From positions 422,634 through 486,633 of the forward strand of contig NZ_JAGMUL010000026.1 of NCBI RefSeq assembly GCF_019049285.1: a DNA stretch of 64,000 bases, given 5' to 3'. Below, piece by piece: positions 24,923 to 34,373 of the stretch. Under the pieces are notes generated by a model. That model did not search any database. It was not told where the DNA came from and saw only the letters and a list, made by a program, of their open reading frames with translations. A program made the translations under genes and the position numbers. Position 1 is the stretch's first letter. Every line of letters starts with the position of its first letter. The DNA comes from Streptomyces sp. AC550_RSS872. Its GTDB lineage: Bacteria > Actinomycetota > Actinomycetes > Streptomycetales > Streptomycetaceae.

Positions 24923-26359
24923 ATGGCACCACAGCGATTCCACGAGCAGTTCGAGCAGATCCAGCGCTCCATGCGCGACGTCCCCCTCGCGATGGGACCG
25001 GACGACTCCGCCGAGTTCATCTACGAGAAGGGCTATGTGCTGGTCCGCGACGGCGAGGACGCCCGCGTCGTGGAGGACACCGTGCGGGCGCACTTCACCG
25101 CCGACCCCGACCTGGTCCAGGACCATGTGCGCCGCGCGGGCCCGCGGACCAACCGCTCGGGCATCACCCGGATCCAGGTCGGCGACCCCGGCGCGGGCGA
25201 CCGCAGCGGCGACCCCACCGTCGCGCACGCCCTGCGCGCCCTGCGGGAGACCGAGGGCCGGGCCGGACGACGGCTGGTCAGCCGCAACCACCTCGTCGGG
25301 ATCACGGGAGGCGTCAACTCCTGTCCCGGTGACGAACCCGCGCCCGCCCCGCTCGCCGACGGCACCAACCCCACCGCGGCCGAGGGCGTCCACGACCCGG
25401 ACAGCGCCGTCGGCGTCCTCGTCATCGACACCGGCCTCATGCACGACTACCGCGCCTTCCCGCTGCTCGCCCACACCGAGGGCGACTTCCAGGTCCAGGA
25501 GTGCGACGACCAGGGTGTCCTGCGGCAGTACGTCGGCCACGGCACCTTCATCGCCGGGCTCGTCGCCGCCGTCGCGCCCAACACGGACATCACGGTCCGG
25601 GGCACCCTGCACGACGCGGGCGCCATCCTGGAGTCCGAGTTCGGCGAGAAGCTCTTCGAGGCCGTCGACGCGGGCGGCTGGCCCGACATCCTCAGTCTCT
25701 CCGCCGGCACCTCCAACGGCCGCACCGACGGCCTGCTCGGTGTCGAGGCCTTCATGCGGGAACTGCGCGACCAGCGCACCCTGCTCGTCGCGGCGGCCGG
25801 CAACAACGGCAGCGCCACGCCGTTCTGGCCCGCCGCCTACGCCGACCTGCCCGACTTCCAGGACGTCGTGCTGTCCGTCGGAGCGCTGCGCGGCGACGGC
25901 GAGTTCGGCGCCTGCTTCAGCAACCACGGCGGCTGGGTGAAGGTCTACGCCCCCGGCGAGCGTCTCACCAGCGCCCTCACCGGCTTCGACGGGCCCGTGC
26001 CGTACGTGTACCAGCACTCCACCTACGACGCCTGCCGTTACGGCTTCGGCTACTCCTGCACCTGCCGGTCCCCGCGCCACACCGGCGTGTTGAGCGAGAC
26101 CGGCGGCACCGCCGAGCCAGACCAGGTGATGTTCGAGGGGTACGCGCAGTGGAGCGGCACCTCGTTCGCCACGCCTCTCGTGGCCGGCATGGTCGCCGCC
26201 CACATGAGCGCGCAGGCGGAGCGCGACCCGCGGGTCGCCCGGTACAAGATGCTCGCCGCGAACTCCGGGTACGCGGAGGTGCGGGGGGCGCATGTGCCCG
26301 CCCTTCGTCCTCCGACCTGGCGCCCTGTCTCCGTCACACCGCCGGCTCCTCGCTCATGA
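24923..26359 (+). CDS. Cytosolic S8 subtilisin-like serine protease
   Basis: 478 aa, ATG preceded by GGGGGAGGA. The catalytic triad is complete: VLVIDTGL (Asp169), YVGHGTFIAG (His206) and WSGTSFATPL (Ser414), with oxyanion Asn in VAAAGNNGS (about 294-295). There is no signal peptide or Tat motif; the first 150 residues are charged, so the enzyme should act inside the cell. Between the oxyanion Asn and Ser is an insertion (about 360-400) with Cys371, Cys379 and Cys381. Its stop overlaps the sigma-factor start (ATGA). The arrangement suggests cleavage of an intracellular partner, perhaps linked to the sigma factor or the CHAT protein. Confidence 0.9.
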   Translation: MAPQRFHEQFEQIQRSMRDVPLAMGPDDSAEFIYEKGYVLVRDGEDARVVEDTVRAHFTADPDLVQDHVRRAGPRTNRSGITRIQVGDPGAGDRSGDPTVAHALRALRETEGRAGRRLVSRNHLVGITGGVNSCPGDEPAPAPLADGTNPTAAEGVHDPDSAVGVLVIDTGLMHDYRAFPLLAHTEGDFQVQECDDQGVLRQYVGHGTFIAGLVAAVAPNTDITVRGTLHDAGAILESEFGEKLFEAVDAGGWPDILSLSAGTSNGRTDGLLGVEAFMRELRDQRTLLVAAAGNNGSATPFWPAAYADLPDFQDVVLSVGALRGDGEFGACFSNHGGWVKVYAPGERLTSALTGFDGPVPYVYQHSTYDACRYGFGYSCTCRSPRHTGVLSETGGTAEPDQVMFEGYAQWSGTSFATPLVAGMVAAHMSAQAERDPRVARYKMLAANSGYAEVRGAHVPALRPPTWRPVSVTPPAPRS

Positions 26360-26994
26360 GGGTCGGAACCGTCCCCTCCGCGGCGTACGATGACTTGCCG
26401 TACACGAGGGGTGGGGCTGTGGACCGTGCAGATGTCGGTGCGTTGGTCCAGTCCGCCGTCGACGGTGACGCGGCGGCCTGGAAGGCGCTCGTGGAAGGGC
26501 TGAGCCCACTGGTGTGGTCCGTCGTGCGCGCGCACCGGCTGGGGGACGCCGACGCCCATGAGGTGTACCAGACCGTCTGGTTCCGCTTCGCCCAGCACCT
26601 CGGGCGCATCCGCGAACCCGAGAAGGCCGGCTCCTGGCTCGCGAGCACCGCACGGCACGAGTGCCTGAAGGTCCTCAAGAGTCTGCGGCGGCTGACCGTG
26701 ACGAGCGATCCGCAGCTGCTGGACCGGGTCAGCGAGGACCGTACGCCCGAACAGTCGGTCCTGGACTCCGAGGAGGCCGCCGCCGAGTCCGAGCGCATTC
26801 GCTGGATGTGGCAGGAGTTCGAGGAACTCGGGGACCGCTGCCGCCAGTTGCTGCGCGTGCTGATGGCCTCGCCGCCGCCCAGCTACCAGGAGGTGTCCGC
26901 CGCCCTGGGCATCGCCGTGGGCAGCATCGGGCCGCTGCGCCAGCGCTGTCTGCGCCGCCTTCGGGCCCGACTCGACGCACGGGGAGCGCTGTGA
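26356..26994 (+). CDS. RNA polymerase sigma factor, ECF/sigma-70-like
   Basis: 212 aa from ATG 26356, which overlaps the subtilase stop; a GTG at 26419 with a strong GAGGGG site may be the real start (191 aa). Region 2 is seen as WKALVEGLSPLVWSVVRAHRLGDADAHEVYQTVWFRFAQHLGRI and region 4 as LGDRCRQLLRVLMASPPPSYQEVSAALGIAVGSIGPLRQRCLRRLRARL, with the helix-turn-helix at SYQEVSAALGIAVGSIGPLRQR. No anti-sigma gene of the usual membrane type follows; a small acidic protein takes that place. A GGAACC element at 26365-26370 followed by GTACGA might be an internal promoter. Its targets are unknown. Confidence 0.9.
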   Translation: MRVGTVPSAAYDDLPYTRGGAVDRADVGALVQSAVDGDAAAWKALVEGLSPLVWSVVRAHRLGDADAHEVYQTVWFRFAQHLGRIREPEKAGSWLASTARHECLKVLKSLRRLTVTSDPQLLDRVSEDRTPEQSVLDSEEAAAESERIRWMWQEFEELGDRCRQLLRVLMASPPPSYQEVSAALGIAVGSIGPLRQRCLRRLRARLDARGAL

Positions 26995-27449
26995 ACGACG
27001 ACATGCACGACGACGGGTTCGATGGCGAACTGCTGGAGGAGGAGCTCCGCCAGGCCACCGCCATCCTGGACCCGGTACCGGCGCAGCTGCGCCAACTCGC
27101 CGTCGAGGCCTTCGCACTGCACGATCTCGACGCCCGGATCGCCGAGCTGACCTTCGACTCGGTGGTGGACGCCATCCCGGTCAGAGGGGCGACGGACGTG
27201 CCGCGGATGCTGACCTTCCGCGCGGGTGAGGTGACCGTCGACGTGGAGGTGAGCGCGCAGGGCCTGATGGGCCAATTGCTGCCGCCGCAGCAGGCGCGGA
27301 TCGAGGTGCTCGGCGGTCCGCAGACGGCCACGTCGGTCGTCGCCGACGACATGGGCCGCTTCACCAGCGACGCCCCGCCCGCCGGCCCGTTCGCCCTGCG
27401 GCTGCGGACCGGCGGCGAGGTCGTCGTCACGGAGTGGCTGCGGGCCTGA
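26991..27449 (+). CDS. Small acidic, beta-rich protein of the sigma/protease operon
   Basis: 152 aa, GTG overlapping the sigma stop (GTGA). An acidic helical N-terminus (MNDDMHDDGFDGELLEEEL...) is followed by a region rich in beta strands: VPRMLTFRAGEVTVDVEVSAQGLMGQLLPP, RIEVLGG and GRFTSDAPPAGPFALRLRTGG. The latter resembles carboxypeptidase-regulatory/transthyretin-like beta sandwiches. No membrane span. Its location right after the sigma factor suggests a modulator or the proteolysed regulator of it; this is inference. No catalytic motif was noticed. Confidence 0.75.
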   Translation: MNDDMHDDGFDGELLEEELRQATAILDPVPAQLRQLAVEAFALHDLDARIAELTFDSVVDAIPVRGATDVPRMLTFRAGEVTVDVEVSAQGLMGQLLPPQQARIEVLGGPQTATSVVADDMGRFTSDAPPAGPFALRLRTGGEVVVTEWLRA

Positions 27450-27458
27450 GTCATCGGC

Positions 27459-28247
27459 TCAGTGGGGTACGGCGTCCACCAGCGCCGCGAGCGCCCCCGC
27501 GAGCCGGGTGAGTCCGGGACCGGCCGGACCACCCGGCTCCGCCATGTACGTGTCCCGGCGGATCTCGACCATCAGGGCGCTGACGCGCGGGTCCTTGCCG
27601 TAGAACTCCAGCGGGACGTAGGTGCCGCTGAACGGGCTGTCGAGTCCCGTCTCCCCGCACGCCGCGAACACCTCGCGCGCCGCCGTGAGCAGTGCGGAGG
27701 GTGTGTGGAAGGGATCCGTGCCGAGGCAGACCGGCGGCCGCGGGCCCTCGCCGTGCAGCTCGTAGGGGAGGCGGGCGGTCGGGTACGAGTGGACGTCGAT
27801 GATCACTGCCCTGCCGGTGACGGCGAGGCGGTCGGCCACGGCTTCCGTCATGGCCTTCGCGTACGGCCGGAAATACCGCGCGATGAGGGGTTCCGGGTCG
27901 GTGTCTGCGGGCCGTAGCCGCGTGAGGTGCGTGGTCTGGGTGTACACGGCGCCCATGCCGACGGCCAGCATCTCCTCGCGCTCGTCCGGGAAGCGCTCCG
28001 GGTCGACGACCAGCCTCGACAGCCGGTTCACGAACCGCCATGGGGTGAGCTGCGCGGCGTTGGCCGCCGCCTCCGCCAGGTCCGCGGTGTGTGCGTCGAC
28101 GATGTGGTCCAGCTCGCGTTCCAGTGCGGTGTCGTCCAGGACGATGCCGGTGCGTACGTCGGCCGGTACCTCGCGTGAGGAGTGCGGTATGTGCAGGATC
28201 ACGGGGGAGTCGGGCGCGCCGGGGAGCAGTTCGAATGAGGGCGTCAC
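27459..28247 (-). CDS. N-formylglutamate amidohydrolase family protein
   Basis: 262 aa. The GTG at 28247 was chosen because GGAG lies 6 nt upstream; the open frame to 28343 is Arg/Ala-rich and has no ribosome site. Family signatures VILHIPHSSREVP near the start, RLSRLVVDPERFPDE, and AVIIDVHSYPTARLPYE (metal-binding His). The family removes formyl (or related) groups from N-formylglutamate, yielding formate and glutamate. No histidine-utilisation genes are nearby, so the substrate may be different. Convergent with the sigma operon (9 bp). Confidence 0.87.
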   Translation of the reverse strand: MTPSFELLPGAPDSPVILHIPHSSREVPADVRTGIVLDDTALERELDHIVDAHTADLAEAAANAAQLTPWRFVNRLSRLVVDPERFPDEREEMLAVGMGAVYTQTTHLTRLRPADTDPEPLIARYFRPYAKAMTEAVADRLAVTGRAVIIDVHSYPTARLPYELHGEGPRPPVCLGTDPFHTPSALLTAAREVFAACGETGLDSPFSGTYVPLEFYGKDPRVSALMVEIRRDTYMAEPGGPAGPGLTRLAGALAALVDAVPH

Positions 28248-28287
28248 GGTTACTCCGGGGGCGTTGTCGGTCGTGCGCTGCGGCGTT

Positions 28288-28341
28288 GGGGCTGGTCGCG
28301 CCCGCGCGGCGGAGCCGCATATGGATACGGCCCCGCGCCCC
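28288..28341 (-). repeat. 54-bp interspersed repeat, copy 1
   Basis: Read on the minus strand it begins GGGGCGCGGGGC and contains GGCTCCGCCG and GCGGGCGC. It aligns without gaps to 32315-32368 with only about eight mismatches. The element contains internal complementary segments. Such GC-rich palindromic units recur between Streptomyces genes; function unknown. Confidence 0.75.
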
Positions 28342-28353
28342 AAAAACAGGGGC

Positions 28354-28388
28354 GCCGCCCCGGCCGGTACGCAACCGGTCGGGGCGGC
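28354..28388 (-). terminator. Terminator hairpin of icd
   Basis: A 15-bp stem with one G-T pair: GCCGCCCCGGCCGGT against ACCGGTCGGGGCGGC around ACGCA. It starts 19 bp past the icd stop. A second stem (GCGCCCC/GGGGCGC, 28335-28355) partly overlaps it and belongs to the repeat. Confidence 0.75.
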
Positions 28389-28406
28389 AGCCTCAAAGCA
28401 CCTGCG

Positions 28407-30872
<2,466 letters not shown>

Positions 30873-31967
30873 TCAGTCGAGGCGGACGGGGGGCATCTCG
30901 TCCGCTTCCTCGGGGCCGCGCTGCTGTGGGATCGCCATCGTGCCCTGCTGGATCGCCACCGTGCGTGTCGGCGCCGGGATGCGGATGCCCTCCTTGCGGT
31001 AGCGCCGGTGCAGGCGCTTGATGAACTCGTGCTTGATCCGGTACTGGTCGCTGAACTCGCCCACGCCCAGGATCACGGTGAAGCCGATCCGGGAGTCGCC
31101 GAAGGTGTGGAAACGGATGATCGGTTCGTGATCCGGTACCGCCCCCTCGACCTCGGCCATCACCTCGCCGATGACCTCGTTCGTCACCCGCTCGACATGG
31201 TCCAGATCGCTGTCGTAGGCGACGCCCACCTGGACCAGGATCGTCAACTGCTGCTCGGGGCGCATGAAATTGGTCATGTTCGTCTTCGCGAGCTCCCCGT
31301 TGGGGATCACGACCAGGTTGTTGGACAGGTTGCGGACCGTCGTCTGGCGCCAGTTGATGTCCTCGACATAGCCCTCCTCGCCGCTGCTCAGCCGGATGTA
31401 GTCGCCGGGCTGGACGGTCTTGGAGGCGAGGATGTGGATGCCCGCGAAGAGGTTGGCGAGCGTGTCCTGCAAGGCGAGCGCGACGGCCAGACCGCCGACG
31501 CCCAGGGCGGTGAGCAGGGGTGCTATCGAGATGCCCAGCGTCTGGAGCACGACCAGGAAACCGATGGCCAGGATCAGGATCCGGGTGATGTTGACGAAGA
31601 TCGTGGCCGACCCGGCGACACCGGGCCGGGACTGGGTGACCGTCCGCATCAGCCCGGCGATCCCGCGGGCCACAGCCAGCGTCACGACGAAGATCAGCAG
31701 TACGGTCAGGATCTGGTTGACGTTGTGCTGGACCGTCCGGGTCAGCGGCAGCGCCGCGCCCGCGGAGGCCGCGCCGCCGAGGAAGGCCGCCCACGGCACC
31801 ACGGTCCGCAGGGTGTCCACGATCAGGTCGTCGCCGCTCCAGCGGGTGCGGTCGGCGTGCTTGCGCAGCCAGCGCAGCAGCATCCGCAGCAGGAAGGCGG
31901 CGAGCAGCCCGGCGGCCACCGCGATCCCGGCGACGACCAGGTCGTCCACGGTGAGCGCCCGGTTCAC
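30873..31967 (-). CDS. Small-conductance mechanosensitive ion channel (MscS family)
   Basis: 364 aa, GTG start with GGAGGTGACC immediately upstream. Transmembrane helices at about 10-30, 55-75, 82-105 and 125-150. The pore helix and MscS core follow: GISIAPLLTALGVGGLAVALALQDTLANLFAGIHILASKTVQPGDYIRL, then the beta domain EGYVEDINWRQTTVRNLSNNLVVIPNGELAKTNMTNF. The channel releases solutes on hypo-osmotic shock. A cytoplasmic C-tail of about 25 residues is hydrophilic. Likely monocistronic. Confidence 0.93.
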   Translation of the reverse strand: MNRALTVDDLVVAGIAVAAGLLAAFLLRMLLRWLRKHADRTRWSGDDLIVDTLRTVVPWAAFLGGAASAGAALPLTRTVQHNVNQILTVLLIFVVTLAVARGIAGLMRTVTQSRPGVAGSATIFVNITRILILAIGFLVVLQTLGISIAPLLTALGVGGLAVALALQDTLANLFAGIHILASKTVQPGDYIRLSSGEEGYVEDINWRQTTVRNLSNNLVVIPNGELAKTNMTNFMRPEQQLTILVQVGVAYDSDLDHVERVTNEVIGEVMAEVEGAVPDHEPIIRFHTFGDSRIGFTVILGVGEFSDQYRIKHEFIKRLHRRYRKEGIRIPAPTRTVAIQQGTMAIPQQRGPEEADEMPPVRLD

Positions 31968-32428
31968 CGGTCACCTCCGGGGAGAAGAACTGCGGCGAAT
32001 TCCTTCGCCGACGGCCGGATGTGAAGTCTCGTCACGTTGTCACCTGCTCGATTCCGCGATGTGCCGTCGCGTCGGCCACCCCATCCCCCGAGACCGGCGC
32101 GAGGGCTCATCCTGCCGTATCGCGTACACGTGTTCGTGCCAGGATCGTCGGCCGGGCGGCCGCATCGGTCGCTTTCGGGCATTCTCCCTCGGACAGCCGT
32201 TTCCCCGGAGGGCCGAACGGCCGCACGCCGGGGCCCAATCGAAGCGCGAGCGCAGCACACGGGTCGCACGCCGGACGACCACGTGACGCCATGCGTGACG
32301 GGAAGCGCCCCATGGGGGCGCGGGGCTGCATCGATATGAGGCTCCGCCGTGCGGGCGCCACCAGCTCCCGCGAACCCGCACCCCCCGACGGCGCGGCCGT
32401 CCCGAGCCGACCGGGCACTGCGTCCTCG
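31968..32428. other. Intergenic stretch with interspersed repeat
   Basis: 461 bp without a credible gene; open frames here lack ribosome sites and family resemblance. It contains repeat copy 2 (32315-32368). Confidence 0.5.
32315..32368 (+). repeat. 54-bp interspersed repeat, copy 2
   Basis: Begins GGGGCGCGGGGCTGCATCGA and continues with ATGAGGCTCCGCCG and GCGGGCGCCACCAGC. It matches copy 1 at 28288-28341 in inverted orientation and equal length. The two copies bracket icd and mscS, which would allow inversion by recombination, although 54 bp is short for that. Confidence 0.75.
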
Positions 32429-33193
32429 TCACATGTCCGCAAAAGATCCATGCCGCCCGGCGCCGGAGGCGAAACGAGCCGCACCCTCCAAGCTCTCGGC
32501 CAGCACGCCCGTCCCGTGCGCGAGTTCCCCGCGCATCGCCCCCGGCTCGTCCAACCCGTCCTGCTCCAGCACCGAGGCGCGGTCGGCGCGCAGGCAGGCC
32601 TGTGGGAACCGTGCGATCGTGGCGGCCAGTTGCTCCGCCTCCGCGCGGGCACGCCCGGTCGGCACGACACGGTTGGCGAGCCCCATGGCGTGGGCCTCGC
32701 CCGCCGGTACCGCCCGTCCCGTCAGGATCATGTCCAGCGCGCGGCTCGTGCCGATCAGCCGGGGCAGCCGTACCGTGCCGCCGTCGATCAGCGGCACGCC
32801 CCAGCGGCGGCAGAACACCCCGAAGACGGCGTCCTCCTCGGCGACCCGCAGATCGCACCACAGGGCCAGCTCCAGGCCACCGGCCACGGCATGCCCGGCG
32901 ACGGCCGCGATCACCGGCTTCGACAGCCGCAGCCGGGTCGGTCCCATCGGCCCGTCGCCCTCCTCGGTGACCCGGTTGCCCCGCTCGGTGCCGAGCGCCT
33001 TGAGGTCGGCTCCCGCGCAGAACGTGCCGCCCTCGCCCCACAGCACGGCCACCCGCGCCTCGTCGTCGGCCTCGAACTCCCGGAAGGCGGCGACGAGCTC
33101 GGCGGCGGTGGGGCCGTCGACCGCGTTGCGGACCTCGGGCCGGGAGAGGACGACGGTGCTGACGTGTCCCTGGCGCTCGACACGGACCGGCAT
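32429..33193 (-). CDS. Enoyl-CoA hydratase/isomerase family protein (crotonase fold)
   Basis: 254 aa from ATG 33193 (AAAGGGG upstream; the frame continues to 33226 without a better start). Crotonase signatures: VEVRNAVDGPTAAEL-like N-terminal strand region (SRPEVRNAVDGPTA), the oxyanion hole FCAGADLKALG and VAGHAVAGGLELALWCDLRVAEEDAVFG, where the glutamate of GGLELAL corresponds to a catalytic acid. SRALDMILTGRAVPAGEAHAMGLANRVVP follows. It acts on an unsaturated acyl-CoA; substrate unknown. No beta-oxidation neighbours are present. Confidence 0.92.
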   Translation of the reverse strand: MPVRVERQGHVSTVVLSRPEVRNAVDGPTAAELVAAFREFEADDEARVAVLWGEGGTFCAGADLKALGTERGNRVTEEGDGPMGPTRLRLSKPVIAAVAGHAVAGGLELALWCDLRVAEEDAVFGVFCRRWGVPLIDGGTVRLPRLIGTSRALDMILTGRAVPAGEAHAMGLANRVVPTGRARAEAEQLAATIARFPQACLRADRASVLEQDGLDEPGAMRGELAHGTGVLAESLEGAARFASGAGRHGSFADM

Positions 33194-33296
33194 GGCGGGG
33201 CCCCTTTCGTGGGTCGGACCCTGCACGTTACTGACCGGTCACATGGTCTTCCACCGGAACCGGCCGCTCCGATCACCGTCCACCCGGACCGGCCTT

Positions 33297-34262
33297 TCAG
33301 ATCACCTTCCACCGCACCAGCGCACCCAGCGTCAACGCCCCCGGCAGCAGCGGCAGCCACACCGTGATGATCCGGTACGCCAGCACCACCGCCGTCGCCA
33401 CCGCCACCGGGCCGCCCGCCGCCACCAGCGCCACGATCAGCGCCGCCTCCACCGAGCCGATCCCGCCCGGCGTGGGCACGAGGGCGACGGCGACGGTCGC
33501 CGCGAGGTACGCGAGCGCCATGTGGGCCGGTGGCACGTCCAGCCCCAGGGCGAGGCCGACCAGGACCAGACCGGCCGCCTGAAGCGCCGGAAAGGCCAGG
33601 GAGCCTCCCCACAACGCCAGCGCCCGCGAGGGGCGGGTGTGGACCGAGCGCGCCTCGCCCAGCGCGGTCCGCAGGAACGACAGCACGGCGGTGCGCAGCC
33701 GGCGTACGAGCGCGAAGACCGCCATGACCACGAGCGCCGCCGCACCGATGATCAGCAGCAGCGGACCCCACGCGCCGTCCGGAAGGAGCGGCCCGAGCCG
33801 CAGCGCGTGCGGGAAGGCGATGAGCAGCGCGGCCAGCAGGCCGACCCGGGCCACGCTCTCCGCGAGCAGATACAGCGCCAGCGCAGCCGAGGAACGGGCG
33901 AGCGGCAGCCCGCACACCGTCATGAAGCGCAGGTTGACCGCGCTCGCGCCGAGCCCGGTGGGCAGCAGATGGTTGGCCGAGCCCGCCGCGAACTGCGTGA
34001 CGAGCAGCCGCAGTCGGGGCAGCCGGTCGACCACGGCGCCCTGCCGGGTCACCGCCGCCGCCACCCAGGTCAGACAGGTGGCGCAGGCCGCCGCGAGGAG
34101 CCAGGGCCACTTGGCCGTCGCCAGATGGCCGATGCCCTCGGCGAGCACGGCCCGGTGCCGCACCGCGACCACGACGACGAGGACGAGCGGGAGCAGGCAC
34201 AGTATCTGGCGCAGCGGGAGCCGCCTGACCAGGCGTCCCGCGGGGAGTCGTACGGCTGTCAC
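33297..34262 (-). CDS. Lysylphosphatidylglycerol-synthase-like integral membrane protein (flippase-domain only)
   Basis: 321 aa from a GTG (34262) without a strong ribosome site. Seven or more hydrophobic spans; the conserved AAGSANHLLPTGLGASAVNLRFM and VALVPTPGGIGSVEAALIVALVAAG blocks identify the LPG_synthase_TM (PF03706) family. The cytosolic transferase domain of MprF is absent, so it is a stand-alone membrane part, as often seen in actinomycetes, with a proposed role in lipid or glycan-lipid translocation. Divergent from the ABC exporter at 34374 across a SoxR-type promoter. Confidence 0.85.
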   Translation of the reverse strand: MTAVRLPAGRLVRRLPLRQILCLLPLVLVVVVAVRHRAVLAEGIGHLATAKWPWLLAAACATCLTWVAAAVTRQGAVVDRLPRLRLLVTQFAAGSANHLLPTGLGASAVNLRFMTVCGLPLARSSAALALYLLAESVARVGLLAALLIAFPHALRLGPLLPDGAWGPLLLIIGAAALVVMAVFALVRRLRTAVLSFLRTALGEARSVHTRPSRALALWGGSLAFPALQAAGLVLVGLALGLDVPPAHMALAYLAATVAVALVPTPGGIGSVEAALIVALVAAGGPVAVATAVVLAYRIITVWLPLLPGALTLGALVRWKVI

Positions 34263-34335
34263 ATGCGAAGAGGTTTCCCACGCCGCGCCAACGGCGGGTT
34301 GCGGCCGTGGAGACGGCGTCTTACGGAGAAAAGGA

Positions 34336-34366
34336 TTGACCTCAACGTCGATTGAGGTTCTACGGT
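34336..34366 (+). promoter_or_regulatory. SoxR/MerR-type promoter with CCTCAA-N6-TTGAGG operator
   Basis: TTGACC (34336-34341) and TACGGT (34361-34366) are separated by 19 bp, the stretched spacer characteristic of MerR-family control. Between them the perfect arms CCTCAA and TTGAGG flank 6 bp, identical in arm sequence and spacing to the SoxR box (CCTCAAGTTAACTTGAGG). The exporter ATG lies 8 nt after the -10, so transcription should start at or next to the start codon. Confidence 0.85.
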
Positions 34367-34373
34367 CGCCACC

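Noticed and set aside
19117-25332. 2071-codon plus-strand open frame
   Set aside because: A GC-bias shadow spanning antisense to the metalloprotease and CHAT genes and out of frame with the LAL gene; Arg/Pro-rich and without any domain.
27444-27463. CTGAG-N7-CTCAG between the sigma operon and the amidohydrolase as a terminator
   Set aside because: The 5-bp stem is too short to call.
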